From the NCBI RefSeq assembly GCF_001590795.1, contig NZ_JXDL01000001.1, forward strand, positions 3,803,915 to 3,867,914: a stretch of 64,000 nt of DNA, written 5' to 3'. Each line of letters opens with the position of its first letter. The stretch's first letter is position 1. Both the position numbers and the translations under genes were made by a program. Positions 52,533 through 62,269 of this stretch are shown here, piece after piece. A model generated the notes under the pieces. The model did not search any database and was not told the DNA's origin. It worked only from the letters and a program-made list of their open reading frames with translations. The stretch is from Bradyrhizobium sp. AT1 (GTDB taxonomy: Bacteria; Pseudomonadota; Alphaproteobacteria; Rhizobiales; Xanthobacteraceae).

Positions 52533-53060
52533 ATGACCGGAATTACCTTGACCGCCGAGCAGATTCGCAACGCCCCCGCAGCGGTACGGCAGTGGATCGA
52601 GCAGGAGGTGACCAGTTCGCTTGGCCTTTCGCCGCGCGCGCCCGTGACGATCCCGCCCCAGGCCTCGCATCTCGTCGCCTGCAGCGTGGAGGACGTCGCC
52701 GGCGTGCTTGAGCACATCAGGGGCGTGCTTCCGGCGGTCAACGTGCTGCTCGAGCTCGGCCGTCCCGGCATCAGCTTCGGCCAGCCCGCGGTGATGACGT
52801 TCCGCCTGATGGATATCCTGCATCACACCCGCCTGCCCGATATCAGCGGGGTGCTCACGTGCCTGGAGATGATCAACCAGGCGCTGATCGAGGTGAAGAA
52901 GGATCCGTCGGCCCGGTTCTGCGGCTTCGACCATGAAGGCCATTGCCTGATCGCGCCGCAGACGCAAACGAGCATCGCGGCGCTCTGGCAAAGCATGATG
53001 GAGCGCCAGCAGGCCGCGCAGGAGCGCGCGGCCGCCGGCCAGGCCGCGCCGGCGGCGTGA
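52533..53060 (+). CDS. Hypothetical protein, 175 residues
   Basis: Not recognised. Mostly helical, starting with ITLTAEQIRNAPAAVRQWIE, with a hydrophobic middle (EHIRGVLPAVNVLLELGRPG) and Cys/His residues in CGFDHEGHCLIAP that could bind metal. The C-terminus is Ala/Gln-rich. The reading frame stays open almost 1 kb upstream antisense to the mltB-like gene, but AGGAGA 6 bases before ATG 52533 settles the start. Divergent with mltB; 159-base gap. Confidence 0.75.
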   Translation: MTGITLTAEQIRNAPAAVRQWIEQEVTSSLGLSPRAPVTIPPQASHLVACSVEDVAGVLEHIRGVLPAVNVLLELGRPGISFGQPAVMTFRLMDILHHTRLPDISGVLTCLEMINQALIEVKKDPSARFCGFDHEGHCLIAPQTQTSIAALWQSMMERQQAAQERAAAGQAAPAA

Positions 53061-53177
53061 GGCAGACGGCAATTCCGCGGCAATCGGATCGGGAATGGCC
53101 CGTCGGTTAGAACCGGCGGGGCGGCGGGCGAGACTAACGCTTTGCGCCCCTTCCCCCGCAACCGACAGAGAGTGCCG

Positions 53178-54119
53178 ATGTCCGCGCTGCACAACATCCC
53201 GGGAATGCTCGTCATTACCACCCTGCTCTGCCTGCACGCAGTTCCCGCCTCCGCGCAGACGCGGGACGTCGCCGGCAGCCGCGACTATCCCGGCATCGGC
53301 CGGTTCGCCGGCAGCGTGATCACCGGCTATGCCGTGAAGGACTTCGACGCGACGCGGATGCAGGCCGCGAGCTTCAGGGACGGTCAGCCGACCGATGCCC
53401 GGCGGCTCGAGGGCCGCATCGTCCGCATCGCCTATCGCACCAATCCCGGTCCCTCGATCCTGGAGGTGTCGCGGAATTTCGAAACGCAGCTCGCCAAGGC
53501 CGGCTTCGAGACCTTGCTCGCCTGCGACACCGACACCTGCGGCGGCATTCCCTTCACCGAGAGCATCGACACGCTGCCGGTGCCGCAGATGTGGGTCGAC
53601 GGCTTCAACTACCGCTACTTCGCCGGCCGCAAGACCGAGGGCGGACGGGAGACCTATGCCAGCGTCCTCGTCAGCCAGAACAACCAGGACATCACCGCGC
53701 AGGTCACCGTCGCCGAGCTCGGGGCGATCACGAACAAGATGGTCGACGCCGCCGCGATGGCGAAGGGCCTTGGCGAGACCGGCCACATCGCGCTCTACGG
53801 CATCTATTTCGACACCGACAAGGCCGTGCTGAAACCGGAAAGCCGCCCGACGCTGGAGCAGATCGCAAAGCTGCTGGCGAGCCAGCCGCAGCTCAGCGTC
53901 TTCATCGTCGGCCATACCGACAGCCAGGGCGCCTATGACTACAATCTCGATCTGTCGAGGCGGCGCGCGGAGGCGGTCGCCGCCGAGCTGGTGAAGAACT
54001 TTCGGATCGTGCCGACGCGCCTGCGCACCGCCGGCGTCGGATTGCTGGCGCCGGTCGGCTCGAACGCGACGGATGCCGGCCGTGCACTCAACCGGCGCGT
54101 CGAGCTGGTGGCGCCATGA
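53178..54119 (+). CDS. OmpA-family outer-membrane/periplasmic protein (DUF4892-like N-terminal domain)
   Basis: A 313-residue protein with a signal peptide (LVITTLLCLHAVPASAQ), a N-terminal domain of about 165 residues of the DUF4892 kind (DYPGIGRFAGSVITGYAVKD; two Cys in ACDTDTCGG), and a C-terminal OmpA domain (about 195-310; GIYFDTDKAVLKPES, VFIVGHTDSQGAYDYNLDLS) that binds peptidoglycan non-covalently. It thus links an envelope protein to the wall. ATG 53178 is used, since AGAGAGTG lies just upstream and the leader follows. Single gene. Confidence 0.9.
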   Translation: MSALHNIPGMLVITTLLCLHAVPASAQTRDVAGSRDYPGIGRFAGSVITGYAVKDFDATRMQAASFRDGQPTDARRLEGRIVRIAYRTNPGPSILEVSRNFETQLAKAGFETLLACDTDTCGGIPFTESIDTLPVPQMWVDGFNYRYFAGRKTEGGRETYASVLVSQNNQDITAQVTVAELGAITNKMVDAAAMAKGLGETGHIALYGIYFDTDKAVLKPESRPTLEQIAKLLASQPQLSVFIVGHTDSQGAYDYNLDLSRRRAEAVAAELVKNFRIVPTRLRTAGVGLLAPVGSNATDAGRALNRRVELVAP

Positions 54120-54238
54120 AACGTTGCGTCCGGGTTTGATGCGGGTCAATATCGCGGCACGAACGACATGAGATGGATGGCCGCAGACATCCATCTCCTC
54201 TGTCATCCCCGGCGCGACAACGTCCGAGGCAACCGGCC

Positions 54239-54580
54239 ATGCCCGACCATCAGAACAAGCCGAGCCGCCCCGCCCTGCTCCGCATTCCCCTGTTCCGCCT
54301 GCTCGCCATCAACCTTGCGATCGGCGCCTGTGCCGCGACGCTGCTGGTCGGCGGACTGCTCTGGCTCAATCCCGGACATCTGCGCGAGCTGATCTTCGCC
54401 GACCGCGCACCGGGCATTGCGCTGGTCCTGCTGCTCGCCTCCTTCCTCATCACATTCGGTTCCGCCGCGATGGGCAGCGCGATCATGGCGCAGGGGCGCA
54501 AGGAGGACAGCGGCAAAGGCGGCGGACACGGATCGCGGCTCGCGGTGCAGAAGGTGACGCAGCGTCCGCGCGCGCATTGA
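54239..54580 (+). CDS. Small two-helix inner-membrane protein
   Basis: A 113-residue protein with two membrane helices (about 20-43, LAINLAIGACAATLLVGGLL; and about 58-82, GIALVLLLASFLITFGSAAM) and a basic Gly/Arg tail (GRKEDSGKGGGHGSRLAVQK) likely in the cytoplasm. Function unknown. ATG 54239 comes after GAGGCAACCGGCC, a usable ribosome site. Accessory DNA with lower G+C begins about 40 bases after it. Confidence 0.8.
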   Translation: MPDHQNKPSRPALLRIPLFRLLAINLAIGACAATLLVGGLLWLNPGHLRELIFADRAPGIALVLLLASFLITFGSAAMGSAIMAQGRKEDSGKGGGHGSRLAVQKVTQRPRAH

Positions 54581-54922
54581 GACGCGCACCGTGACGATGG
54601 AACCCACCAAGCGAACACCAAGGGCACATTGCATCACATTGTCTGCACGCCGCAGGGAAGACATGCAGGCTCGCGCACCTTCACGCACGACGCGCGCGAC
54701 ACACGGCGTCACCGGGATCGCCAAGATGAACAAAGTGGTTTGACAATCCAAACAATTGCTTCGATCTGGTTCCACATCACACGTCGCGACCAACGCATAT
54801 CTGATGCGCTCGCTGCGACATCAACGCCGCCTCGATTTGCCTTGCCATCGCAAAGCGCCTTCTATAGAATTCTATTCTAGGTTGTCGCCCCGCCAGCCCC
54901 GGGTGACGCTGAAGACCAAAAA
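54581..54922. other. Non-coding border of the accessory block
   Basis: About 340 bases of visibly lower G+C with no convincing gene. A TTGACA at 54740-54745 has no good -10 partner, and the palindrome TAGAATTCTA occurs near 54867-54876. A short RNA ending at the strong hairpin 54923-54950 is possible but not supported further. Confidence 0.4.
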
Positions 54923-54950
54923 TAAACGGCGGGCTTTGGCCCGCCGTTTA
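54923..54950 (-). terminator. Strong 12-bp hairpin terminator of the SLATT operon
   Basis: TAAACGGCGGGC, loop TTTG, GCCCGCCGTTTA: a perfect 12-bp stem. On the minus strand it is followed by TTTTTGG-like U-rich sequence, so it suits the end of the leftward operon; it may also work for rightward transcription. Confidence 0.8.
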
Positions 54951-54979
54951 TTGAGGGCCGCGCGATTTGCGCAGGTCGA

Positions 54980-55064
54980 CATCGAGCTCACCTGAGCATC
55001 GAACTCACCTCAACGTCGAACGCACCTCAACATCGAACTCACCTCAACGTCAAACTCACTTGGA
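54980..55064. repeat. Five tandem copies of a 17-bp unit at the 3' end of the SLATT gene
   Basis: Units start at 54980, 54997, 55014, 55031 and 55048; consensus CATCGAACTCACCTCAA with CGTC variants alternating. The last unit spans the SLATT stop codon (55056-55058). Since 17 is not a multiple of 3, the array is not a protein repeat. Confidence 0.8.
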
Positions 55065-55934
55065 CTGTCTCGTCTGTTTCGCGATCCAGGAGGCGTTCTC
55101 CGCCGACAGGATATTTTCGCAGTCGTTGACGAAGTCCGACAGCGGTGCCTTCGCGCCGTCCACGCGCCGCTGCAGCTGCAATGCCGTTGCGCGATACGTC
55201 ACCACGAGAAAGCTGTAACGCTCCGCCTCGATATGGGCGATCACGGCGCCGCCGAGCGTCGTGAGCACCGCCGTCAGCGCGGCGAAATCGAAGTGGACGC
55301 CCAGAATCACGGGCTTGGCAACAACGCTGGCAACGGCCGTGAGCAACGTCGCCGCTCCCGCCAAGGCCAGCTCCAGGGACCTGAGCTGCGAGGCCGTTGA
55401 TTGGTACGTCTTGGCGCGGTCCTCATAGAACGCGATCTGCTTGCTGGTCCGCCTCGCCAGATATTCGTCGAGCCCGAGAAAAACGCGCGGCGATGATCCC
55501 TGGTCCTTGGCCGGGATCTGCTGCTCGAGCAATTCCTTGGCATCTTCATCGATCTTCTGCAGCTCGGTACGGAGAACGTCGTCCGCCTTGGCCGGATCGT
55601 CATAAGGCGCAGCTTTCGTCGCGTAGCGGTAGGCCTCGCGCTTCAGGCGTTCCGAGATGGCGCGAGAGCGAACCCAGGCCGTGATACGCTCGGGGCCGAG
55701 CAGGCGTTGCGTGAAGAGGGTCGCGAATGCGAGGCATATCGCAGCCGTGATCGCGACCCAGGTGCGGGCATTGGCATTCCCTTCCGGTAGCTGGCTCGCC
55801 ACGGACGCCAACACCGCGCCGAGCGACGACAGGGCGAACACGCACCACCGCGCACGATCGATCGTCGACTTCATGCCATTCGCGGTGGTCGACCATTTGG
55901 CCTGACTATCCGCAACAGACTCCAAGATGGTCAT
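55056..55934 (-). CDS. Double SLATT-domain membrane protein (DUF4231-type, putative effector)
   Basis: A 292-residue protein with four membrane helices in two pairs (about 30-48 and 60-80; about 185-206 and 215-235), i.e. two SLATT (SMODS/SLOG-associating 2TM) units, probably SLATT_3 then SLATT_1. The linker is helical and charged (ELQKIDEDAKELLEQQIPAK). The end, FVNDCENILSAENASWIAKQ, is the typical SLATT C-terminal helix. SLATT proteins are predicted pore-forming effectors in nucleotide-signal-dependent conflict systems. It follows the NDT-like/TPR gene by 91 bases; GGGGAGA precedes ATG 55934. Confidence 0.82.
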   Translation of the reverse strand: MTILESVADSQAKWSTTANGMKSTIDRARWCVFALSSLGAVLASVASQLPEGNANARTWVAITAAICLAFATLFTQRLLGPERITAWVRSRAISERLKREAYRYATKAAPYDDPAKADDVLRTELQKIDEDAKELLEQQIPAKDQGSSPRVFLGLDEYLARRTSKQIAFYEDRAKTYQSTASQLRSLELALAGAATLLTAVASVVAKPVILGVHFDFAALTAVLTTLGGAVIAHIEAERYSFLVVTYRATALQLQRRVDGAKAPLSDFVNDCENILSAENASWIAKQTRQSK

Positions 55935-56025
55935 CGTCGTCTCCCCAAGATGTTTGCATTGAACTCACGGGCAATTGGCGCGATCGGCGGCGCACGTCGC
56001 CCTTGATGAGCGAAGGCGTGTTCGG

Positions 56026-57333
56026 TCACGTCGACGGCAGCTTCTTCTCCAGCTCCTCCAAGCCCGCCTTCAATCCCGGAAGCTCGCTCTCCACGGGCAG
56101 CAGCCCGCGCAAAGCGTCGATGAAGGTCTTGCGCTGCGAGTCCACCGTGTCGAGATTGGCAAATCCATCCTTGGCTATCTGGAGAAAGGCGGCGGCATCT
56201 CCCTGGTAGAGCTTGATCTCCGCGAGGTCGAAATAGCACCAGGGCCGGTCGAATGGCGGCACCTGTTTCAATTGCGCCTCCCGGATGCGGGCCGCGCGCG
56301 CCAGGGCAAGCTGATCCGACTCGGACAGAGCAAGACGGCCATTGATCTGCGCACGCAGCTTCAGGGCGTTGAGCAGCGGATAGGGATGTCCGCCCGAGAC
56401 TTTCATCGATTCCTCGTAGGCCGCAAGGGCGGGCGCAAGGCGCTTGGCGCGCCTGAGGACTCCGCCGAGCGATGCGAGCGCGTCAAACCCCTTCGGGTTG
56501 AGCCTGATCGCCTCGCGAAGGGATGTTTCGCCGGGCGCCGGATCGGAATCGAGTGGCGGCTGCTTGGCGATCTGCGCGACCTTGTTCTCGGCGACCCCCT
56601 TCTCGCGCCAGGCTTCGCTATAGGTCGGCGACGCCGCGGCCGCAGCGGTGAACTGTTCGAGCGCTTCATCCCAGATGTCGTTGTCTCGGCACAACAGGCC
56701 GAGCTTCATCCGCGGTAACGGATTGTTGGGATCGACCGCGACCACCTGGCGATAGATCTCCATTGCACCGGTCACGTTGTAGGCGCGGATCTCATTCTCG
56801 GCCTGTGCCAACAGGTCGTTGACCGGTGGAGACTGCCGCTGCACGTTGAGAGCCTGCCGTACCGGACTGTTGATCCGGTTGCGCTTGAGCGATTCCGTCA
56901 ACACCTGCGTGATCAGCTCGCGCGATTTCTGCGCCTCCGTCGCCGGCGCATACTCGTAGGGAAAAGCCTTGACCGAGGAGATATCGAAGGGCGGGGCGGC
57001 GTTGCCCTGGCGAAAGATCGCGGTGCCGGCCTCACGGGCGCGGTGCCGGACGCCGAGCTCGTACGCGACGTTGAAGTTGAGCCCGCTGATGTCGGCCAAC
57101 GCGAAACGCGAGTATTCCAGATACTCGAACATGTCCTGCGTGATCAATGCCGAGAAGAAGTCCTGATCGGTGCGTCGGGGCTCGAGCTTGCCGCCCTCGG
57201 GCAGGTCGACCACGGCGATCGCGGGGACGAAGATGTCACTGTAGATCGCATTGAAATCGACATCCTTGTCGCCGACTTTCTTCAAACCGAACGGCATGAT
57301 GACGAAACAGATTTTGGAATAATCCATGGCCAT
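56026..57333 (-). CDS. NDT/TIR-like MPFG-domain protein fused to TPR repeats
   Basis: A 435-residue protein. The N-terminal 125 residues open with KICFVIMPFG (MPFG at 13-16), followed by Asp81 in LADISGLN and Glu92 in NVAYELGVRHR: the pattern of nucleoside deoxyribosyltransferase-like and TIR-like nucleotide-processing domains, where the Glu is catalytic. Residues 180-435 are TPR-like helical repeats (AMEIYRQVVAVDPNNPLPRM; ALEQFTAAAAASPTYSEAWR), a likely sensor. It is upstream of, and probably co-transcribed with, the SLATT gene. ATG 57333 has GGGAG 8 bases before it. A defence role is inference. Confidence 0.8.
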   Translation of the reverse strand: MAMDYSKICFVIMPFGLKKVGDKDVDFNAIYSDIFVPAIAVVDLPEGGKLEPRRTDQDFFSALITQDMFEYLEYSRFALADISGLNFNVAYELGVRHRAREAGTAIFRQGNAAPPFDISSVKAFPYEYAPATEAQKSRELITQVLTESLKRNRINSPVRQALNVQRQSPPVNDLLAQAENEIRAYNVTGAMEIYRQVVAVDPNNPLPRMKLGLLCRDNDIWDEALEQFTAAAAASPTYSEAWREKGVAENKVAQIAKQPPLDSDPAPGETSLREAIRLNPKGFDALASLGGVLRRAKRLAPALAAYEESMKVSGGHPYPLLNALKLRAQINGRLALSESDQLALARAARIREAQLKQVPPFDRPWCYFDLAEIKLYQGDAAAFLQIAKDGFANLDTVDSQRKTFIDALRGLLPVESELPGLKAGLEELEKKLPST

Positions 57334-57578
57334 ATCAGGCGCTCCCAAATGCAGCGGAGCAATTGAAAGCTTCATGTTTGCGCAAGATCAACTTCAGGTC
57401 AAGCGTGCCGCGGCAGCTGCGATCCGCCGACGGTGGCAAGCCCTGGCGATTCTTGCCGGCCAGCGGCGCGGTGACCGTGCATCAGGGACGTGGCGGCTAC
57501 CTGCCCCTCGGGCGAATCCCGCCTCCAGCTGGCCCCAAAGTCATTTGACTACGACGCCCTTATCGACGACAAGCCGCC

Positions 57579-57815
57579 ATGGCCAAGAAACCCGGAACCA
57601 ATCCCAAAGGCGAATTCGCCTTTTTCAACGTCTTCTATGAAGACGATTCCCAACGCTCCAACCGCCGCGTGCCCTCCGAGCTGCTCGGCGGCCTCGACGG
57701 CGACGAACCCGCGCGCGCCTTCATCATGGAGCAGGACCGCGAGATCGCGGAGAAGAGCGGCAAGCCGGCGCTCGAGATCAAGCGGATCGAGCGGGTCGGG
57801 GTGAAGAAGAAGTAG
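57579..57815 (+). CDS. Small conserved-looking hypothetical protein, 78 residues
   Basis: Not recognised. Basic ends (MAKKPGTNPKGEF; ERVGVKKK) flank an acidic, charged middle (GGLDGDEPARAFIMEQDREI). Probably a small globular or partly disordered cytoplasmic protein. Its composition and codon use are those of the host genome. Divergent from the NDT-like/TPR gene with a 245-base gap in which I find no other feature. ATG 57579 is preceded by GACGACAAGCC, only a weak ribosome site. Confidence 0.7.
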   Translation: MAKKPGTNPKGEFAFFNVFYEDDSQRSNRRVPSELLGGLDGDEPARAFIMEQDREIAEKSGKPALEIKRIERVGVKKK

Positions 57816-57910
57816 GCGACGCGCCGGGAAGACACGTAAGCTTCATCACAAACAAGAACGGCTAGCCTCGACCCGCCGCTCCTTAGAAGTAAGGCTAGGC
57901 CGAGCTGTTC

Positions 57911-58927
57911 TTACACCACAAGCAATCTATAGAAGCGACTACCTTTGCCGATTGTGGCGAGTGCCTCGAACATGGTGTCGCCAAACTCCGAAGCTGCCGC
58001 CATGTATGAGTGACTATCTTCCTTATTCATAAATCGCTGGATTAGGTCGGCTTCTTGACCGTTGGTTGTCTCTAGGAAGCGATTGTACTGTTCCAAGAGT
58101 TTGTTGATGGTTGGATTGGCATCCTTCAGCTCAGGACGACCTCGAAGCCATTCAAGCCTTCCAGTTGGCGTTAGCTTCGTCATATCCAGCGCGTCCGCTG
58201 GCGTGACTGATTTCTTCGAGTTGTAAATCGTAAGAAGATAGAGCAGAGCCGAATAGCAAGTCAGTAGTCTGCTATGCTTTAATTTATAGTTCTTGAGTTT
58301 TCCGCCCGCCTTCTTGTCCTCAGGCTCTCGCTTCGTGCGAGCCTCATAGTTCACACAAAAAGTCCGCCAAATTCTCAATATGTCGTTGGCCAAGAACGCA
58401 GGCATGAATTCAGCCTGATGGCCTTGATAGTCCCTCCAGTAGCTGTTGATCACACTTTGAACGATCTCTTCATAAACCGCGTCTTCTACAAGCGGCTTGC
58501 TTTCTAAAAGAAGGAGGAGGCGAGCAGTAAACGTATTGGCAACGTCGTCTTTCTCGGTTCCCAGGGTATTGGTGAACTCGTACACCGAATGATGGTCCAA
58601 ATATCGCCCATCACCCGAAAATTCCGGGAAGCCCATCTCTCGAGACCGTTCTATGAGCTCGGCCTGGACGCAGATTTCGTCGAGGTGATTCAGAAGGTTC
58701 TTCTGTCCAAAATCTTCGCCAGAGCCATCAGAGCGAGCAATCCGCTCGCTCCTTCCTGCGATGAAGAGGTCGAGATCGCTGAATTCACTTGCTTCGCAAC
58801 GTCCGAACGAGCCGGTCGCATAGACGCACGCTTTCCCGGAGGCGAATTTAGCCGCACCTGCAAAGTTGGCGCGAAGCTTATCGATAACACTGGAGGAGAA
58901 GTCGCGACGCCTAGCGAGCTCGCTCAT
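57911..58927 (-). CDS. Pol-beta-fold nucleotidyltransferase, GlnD/GlnE-like
   Basis: A 338-residue protein. The nucleotidyltransferase signature is intact: Gly39-Ser40 and Arg43 in ATGSFGR, with Asp51 and Asp53 in SDLDLFIAG, which bind the catalytic metals. After it, VANTFTARLLLLLESKPLVE resembles the GlnD/GlnE region downstream of the active site; the rest is helical (NDILRIWRTFCVNYEARTK). It would transfer a nucleotide to a protein, RNA or small molecule; target unknown. Its start overlaps the exonuclease stop by 17 bases. G+C and codon use (many AT-ending codons) differ sharply from neighbours, pointing to recent transfer. Confidence 0.83.
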   Translation of the reverse strand: MSELARRRDFSSSVIDKLRANFAGAAKFASGKACVYATGSFGRCEASEFSDLDLFIAGRSERIARSDGSGEDFGQKNLLNHLDEICVQAELIERSREMGFPEFSGDGRYLDHHSVYEFTNTLGTEKDDVANTFTARLLLLLESKPLVEDAVYEEIVQSVINSYWRDYQGHQAEFMPAFLANDILRIWRTFCVNYEARTKREPEDKKAGGKLKNYKLKHSRLLTCYSALLYLLTIYNSKKSVTPADALDMTKLTPTGRLEWLRGRPELKDANPTINKLLEQYNRFLETTNGQEADLIQRFMNKEDSHSYMAAASEFGDTMFEALATIGKGSRFYRLLVV

Positions 58928-59558
58928 AAGCACCCTTCCACTCAAATATATTCGCAAATATCTCTGCCTGTTCGATCGCATCGTCGATTGCATGATGCGT
59001 ATGCTGCCGCTTGGACGATAAAGACGGGTCGAGCTTTGAGCGGCCGGCCCGCGAGATCGGTACTCCAGCCTTAACAGCAAATGCGGTCTTTATGTCGAAA
59101 CAACGAGAATAATCGAATGGCGAACCAGCCTTACAGAACTGAACAAAATACCAATAGAGCCATGTCCAATCAAAGCTCAGTGGATAGGCAACGAGTACTG
59201 GCCGGGCGCCGTTTGCGTTCTTTGTGATCCAGCCAAAGGCTTCGGTCATGGCCTCTTGGGGTGCTGCTCCCTCAACGCATAAACGAGCTCGATCTAGTCC
59301 ATTAACGTCCAAAGCTTCCTTCTCGAAGGAGTCGGAGATCGGCTTCAGTTCACGATAAAAGACTTCATCATAATTTTGAGGGCGCGAAAAATTTCGCCCA
59401 TCAAAAGAGCCAGCGTAGACTATTGCGAACGACAAGATTGAATATGGGCCGGGGATTGGACCGTCAGTCTCAACGTCAGCAGAGAAATACAGATCAGACG
59501 TGGCTCCTTCCAGCCGCTCATCGTGCCAAGCACCGAGTTTAGGTGTGCCTATAAGCAT
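58911..59558 (-). CDS. DEDDh 3'-5' exonuclease (DnaQ-like)
   Basis: A 215-residue DnaQ-fold exonuclease with a complete DEDDh set: Asp28 and Glu30 in SADVETDG (ExoI), Asp in YPLSFDWTWLYW (ExoII), and His/Asp in HHAIDDAIEQAEIF (ExoIII). It is stand-alone, so it may be a DNA or RNA trimming enzyme. The last residues overlap the next gene's start by 17 bases, giving obligate translational coupling to the nucleotidyltransferase. ATG 59558 starts MLIGTPKLG. Lower G+C than the flanks; the leader to 59738 has no other feature. Confidence 0.88.
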   Translation of the reverse strand: MLIGTPKLGAWHDERLEGATSDLYFSADVETDGPIPGPYSILSFAIVYAGSFDGRNFSRPQNYDEVFYRELKPISDSFEKEALDVNGLDRARLCVEGAAPQEAMTEAFGWITKNANGARPVLVAYPLSFDWTWLYWYFVQFCKAGSPFDYSRCFDIKTAFAVKAGVPISRAGRSKLDPSLSSKRQHTHHAIDDAIEQAEIFANIFEWKGAYERAR

Positions 59559-59705
59559 AGAAAACTCTAATCCCCTTAGCGGACATTCTTCAGGTCAACA
59601 GTTCCGCTGATAGCGTCGCAAAGCACTCCAACCGTAGTTTAGCCGAATATCTTCCAAATTGAATCGCAATCCACTGCAATTCGGCTCAAGGATAGAATGC
59701 CAGCA

Positions 59706-59727
59706 GCCCTCGGGCGGACCCGAGGGC
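59706..59727 (-). terminator. Hairpin after rpoD
   Basis: GCCCTCGGG, loop CGGA, CCCGAGGGC: a perfect 9-bp stem 12 bases beyond the rpoD stop. No clear T-run on either strand. Confidence 0.6.
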
Positions 59728-59738
59728 AACAACCAGCG

Positions 59739-61892
<2,154 letters not shown>

Positions 61893-62269
61893 CCATTGCT
61901 CCTAAACGCGCTTCATGCGGGGCGCTTTTTCGCGCCTTGCGTGAAATCACTTGAACCTGTTGCTCGACGCTCTCGCTTCGACAGTTCTCGACACAGAAAG
62001 GGCGGCGCGCATGTCTCTCGCCACCCCCAACTCTCTCTCGCCGGAATTGCCTAACGCTTCGTCAGCCTCTTTGTCGCAGCGGATGCAGGTGTAGTGCCAA
62101 CAGCGATTGCGCGGATTCATTCCTGACGCGTCTGTTCTGCCTGCGGCCGCCTCTGGGCCAAAGTGCTACAAGACCGTTAAGCCTCGATTAACCCTGTTTT
62201 TGCCGCCAAACCCAGGATTTGGCGAGTCTTTTAGCGGTACCTAGCCCGGCCGTCCGCATGATTCTTTCA
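61893..62269. other. dnaG-rpoD intergenic region
   Basis: 377 bases. It contains the rpoD ribosome site, a GGCGCTTTTTCGCGCC hairpin at 61921-61936 and a CtrA-like site at 62177-62193. A 57-codon frame at 61947-62120 has two CxxC-spaced Cys but no ribosome site and is not accepted. Promoters for rpoD must lie here; no exact -35/-10 is evident. Confidence 0.5.
62177..62193. promoter_or_regulatory. CtrA-like motif TTAA-N7-TTAACC upstream of rpoD
   Basis: TTAA (62177-62180), 7 bases GCCTCGA, TTAACC (62188-62193) fits the CtrA consensus TTAA-N7-TTAAC known from Caulobacter and conserved in rhizobia. In DNA this rich in G+C, a chance match is uncommon. Binding is not shown. Confidence 0.4.

Noticed and set aside
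54740-54950. Possible small RNA from TTGACA at 54740 to the hairpin at 54923
   Set aside because: No acceptable -10 element at 16-18 bases; the hairpin is explained by the leftward SLATT operon.
54756-54995. 79-codon plus-strand frame beside the SLATT terminator
   Set aside because: It reads straight through a 12-bp terminator hairpin and into the tandem repeat; no ribosome site.
61947-62120. 57-codon minus-strand frame with CIRC-type Cys spacing between dnaG and rpoD
   Set aside because: CAGGA directly abuts the ATG with no spacing and the residue composition is Arg/Ser-rich past residue 25; it lies in the rpoD leader.
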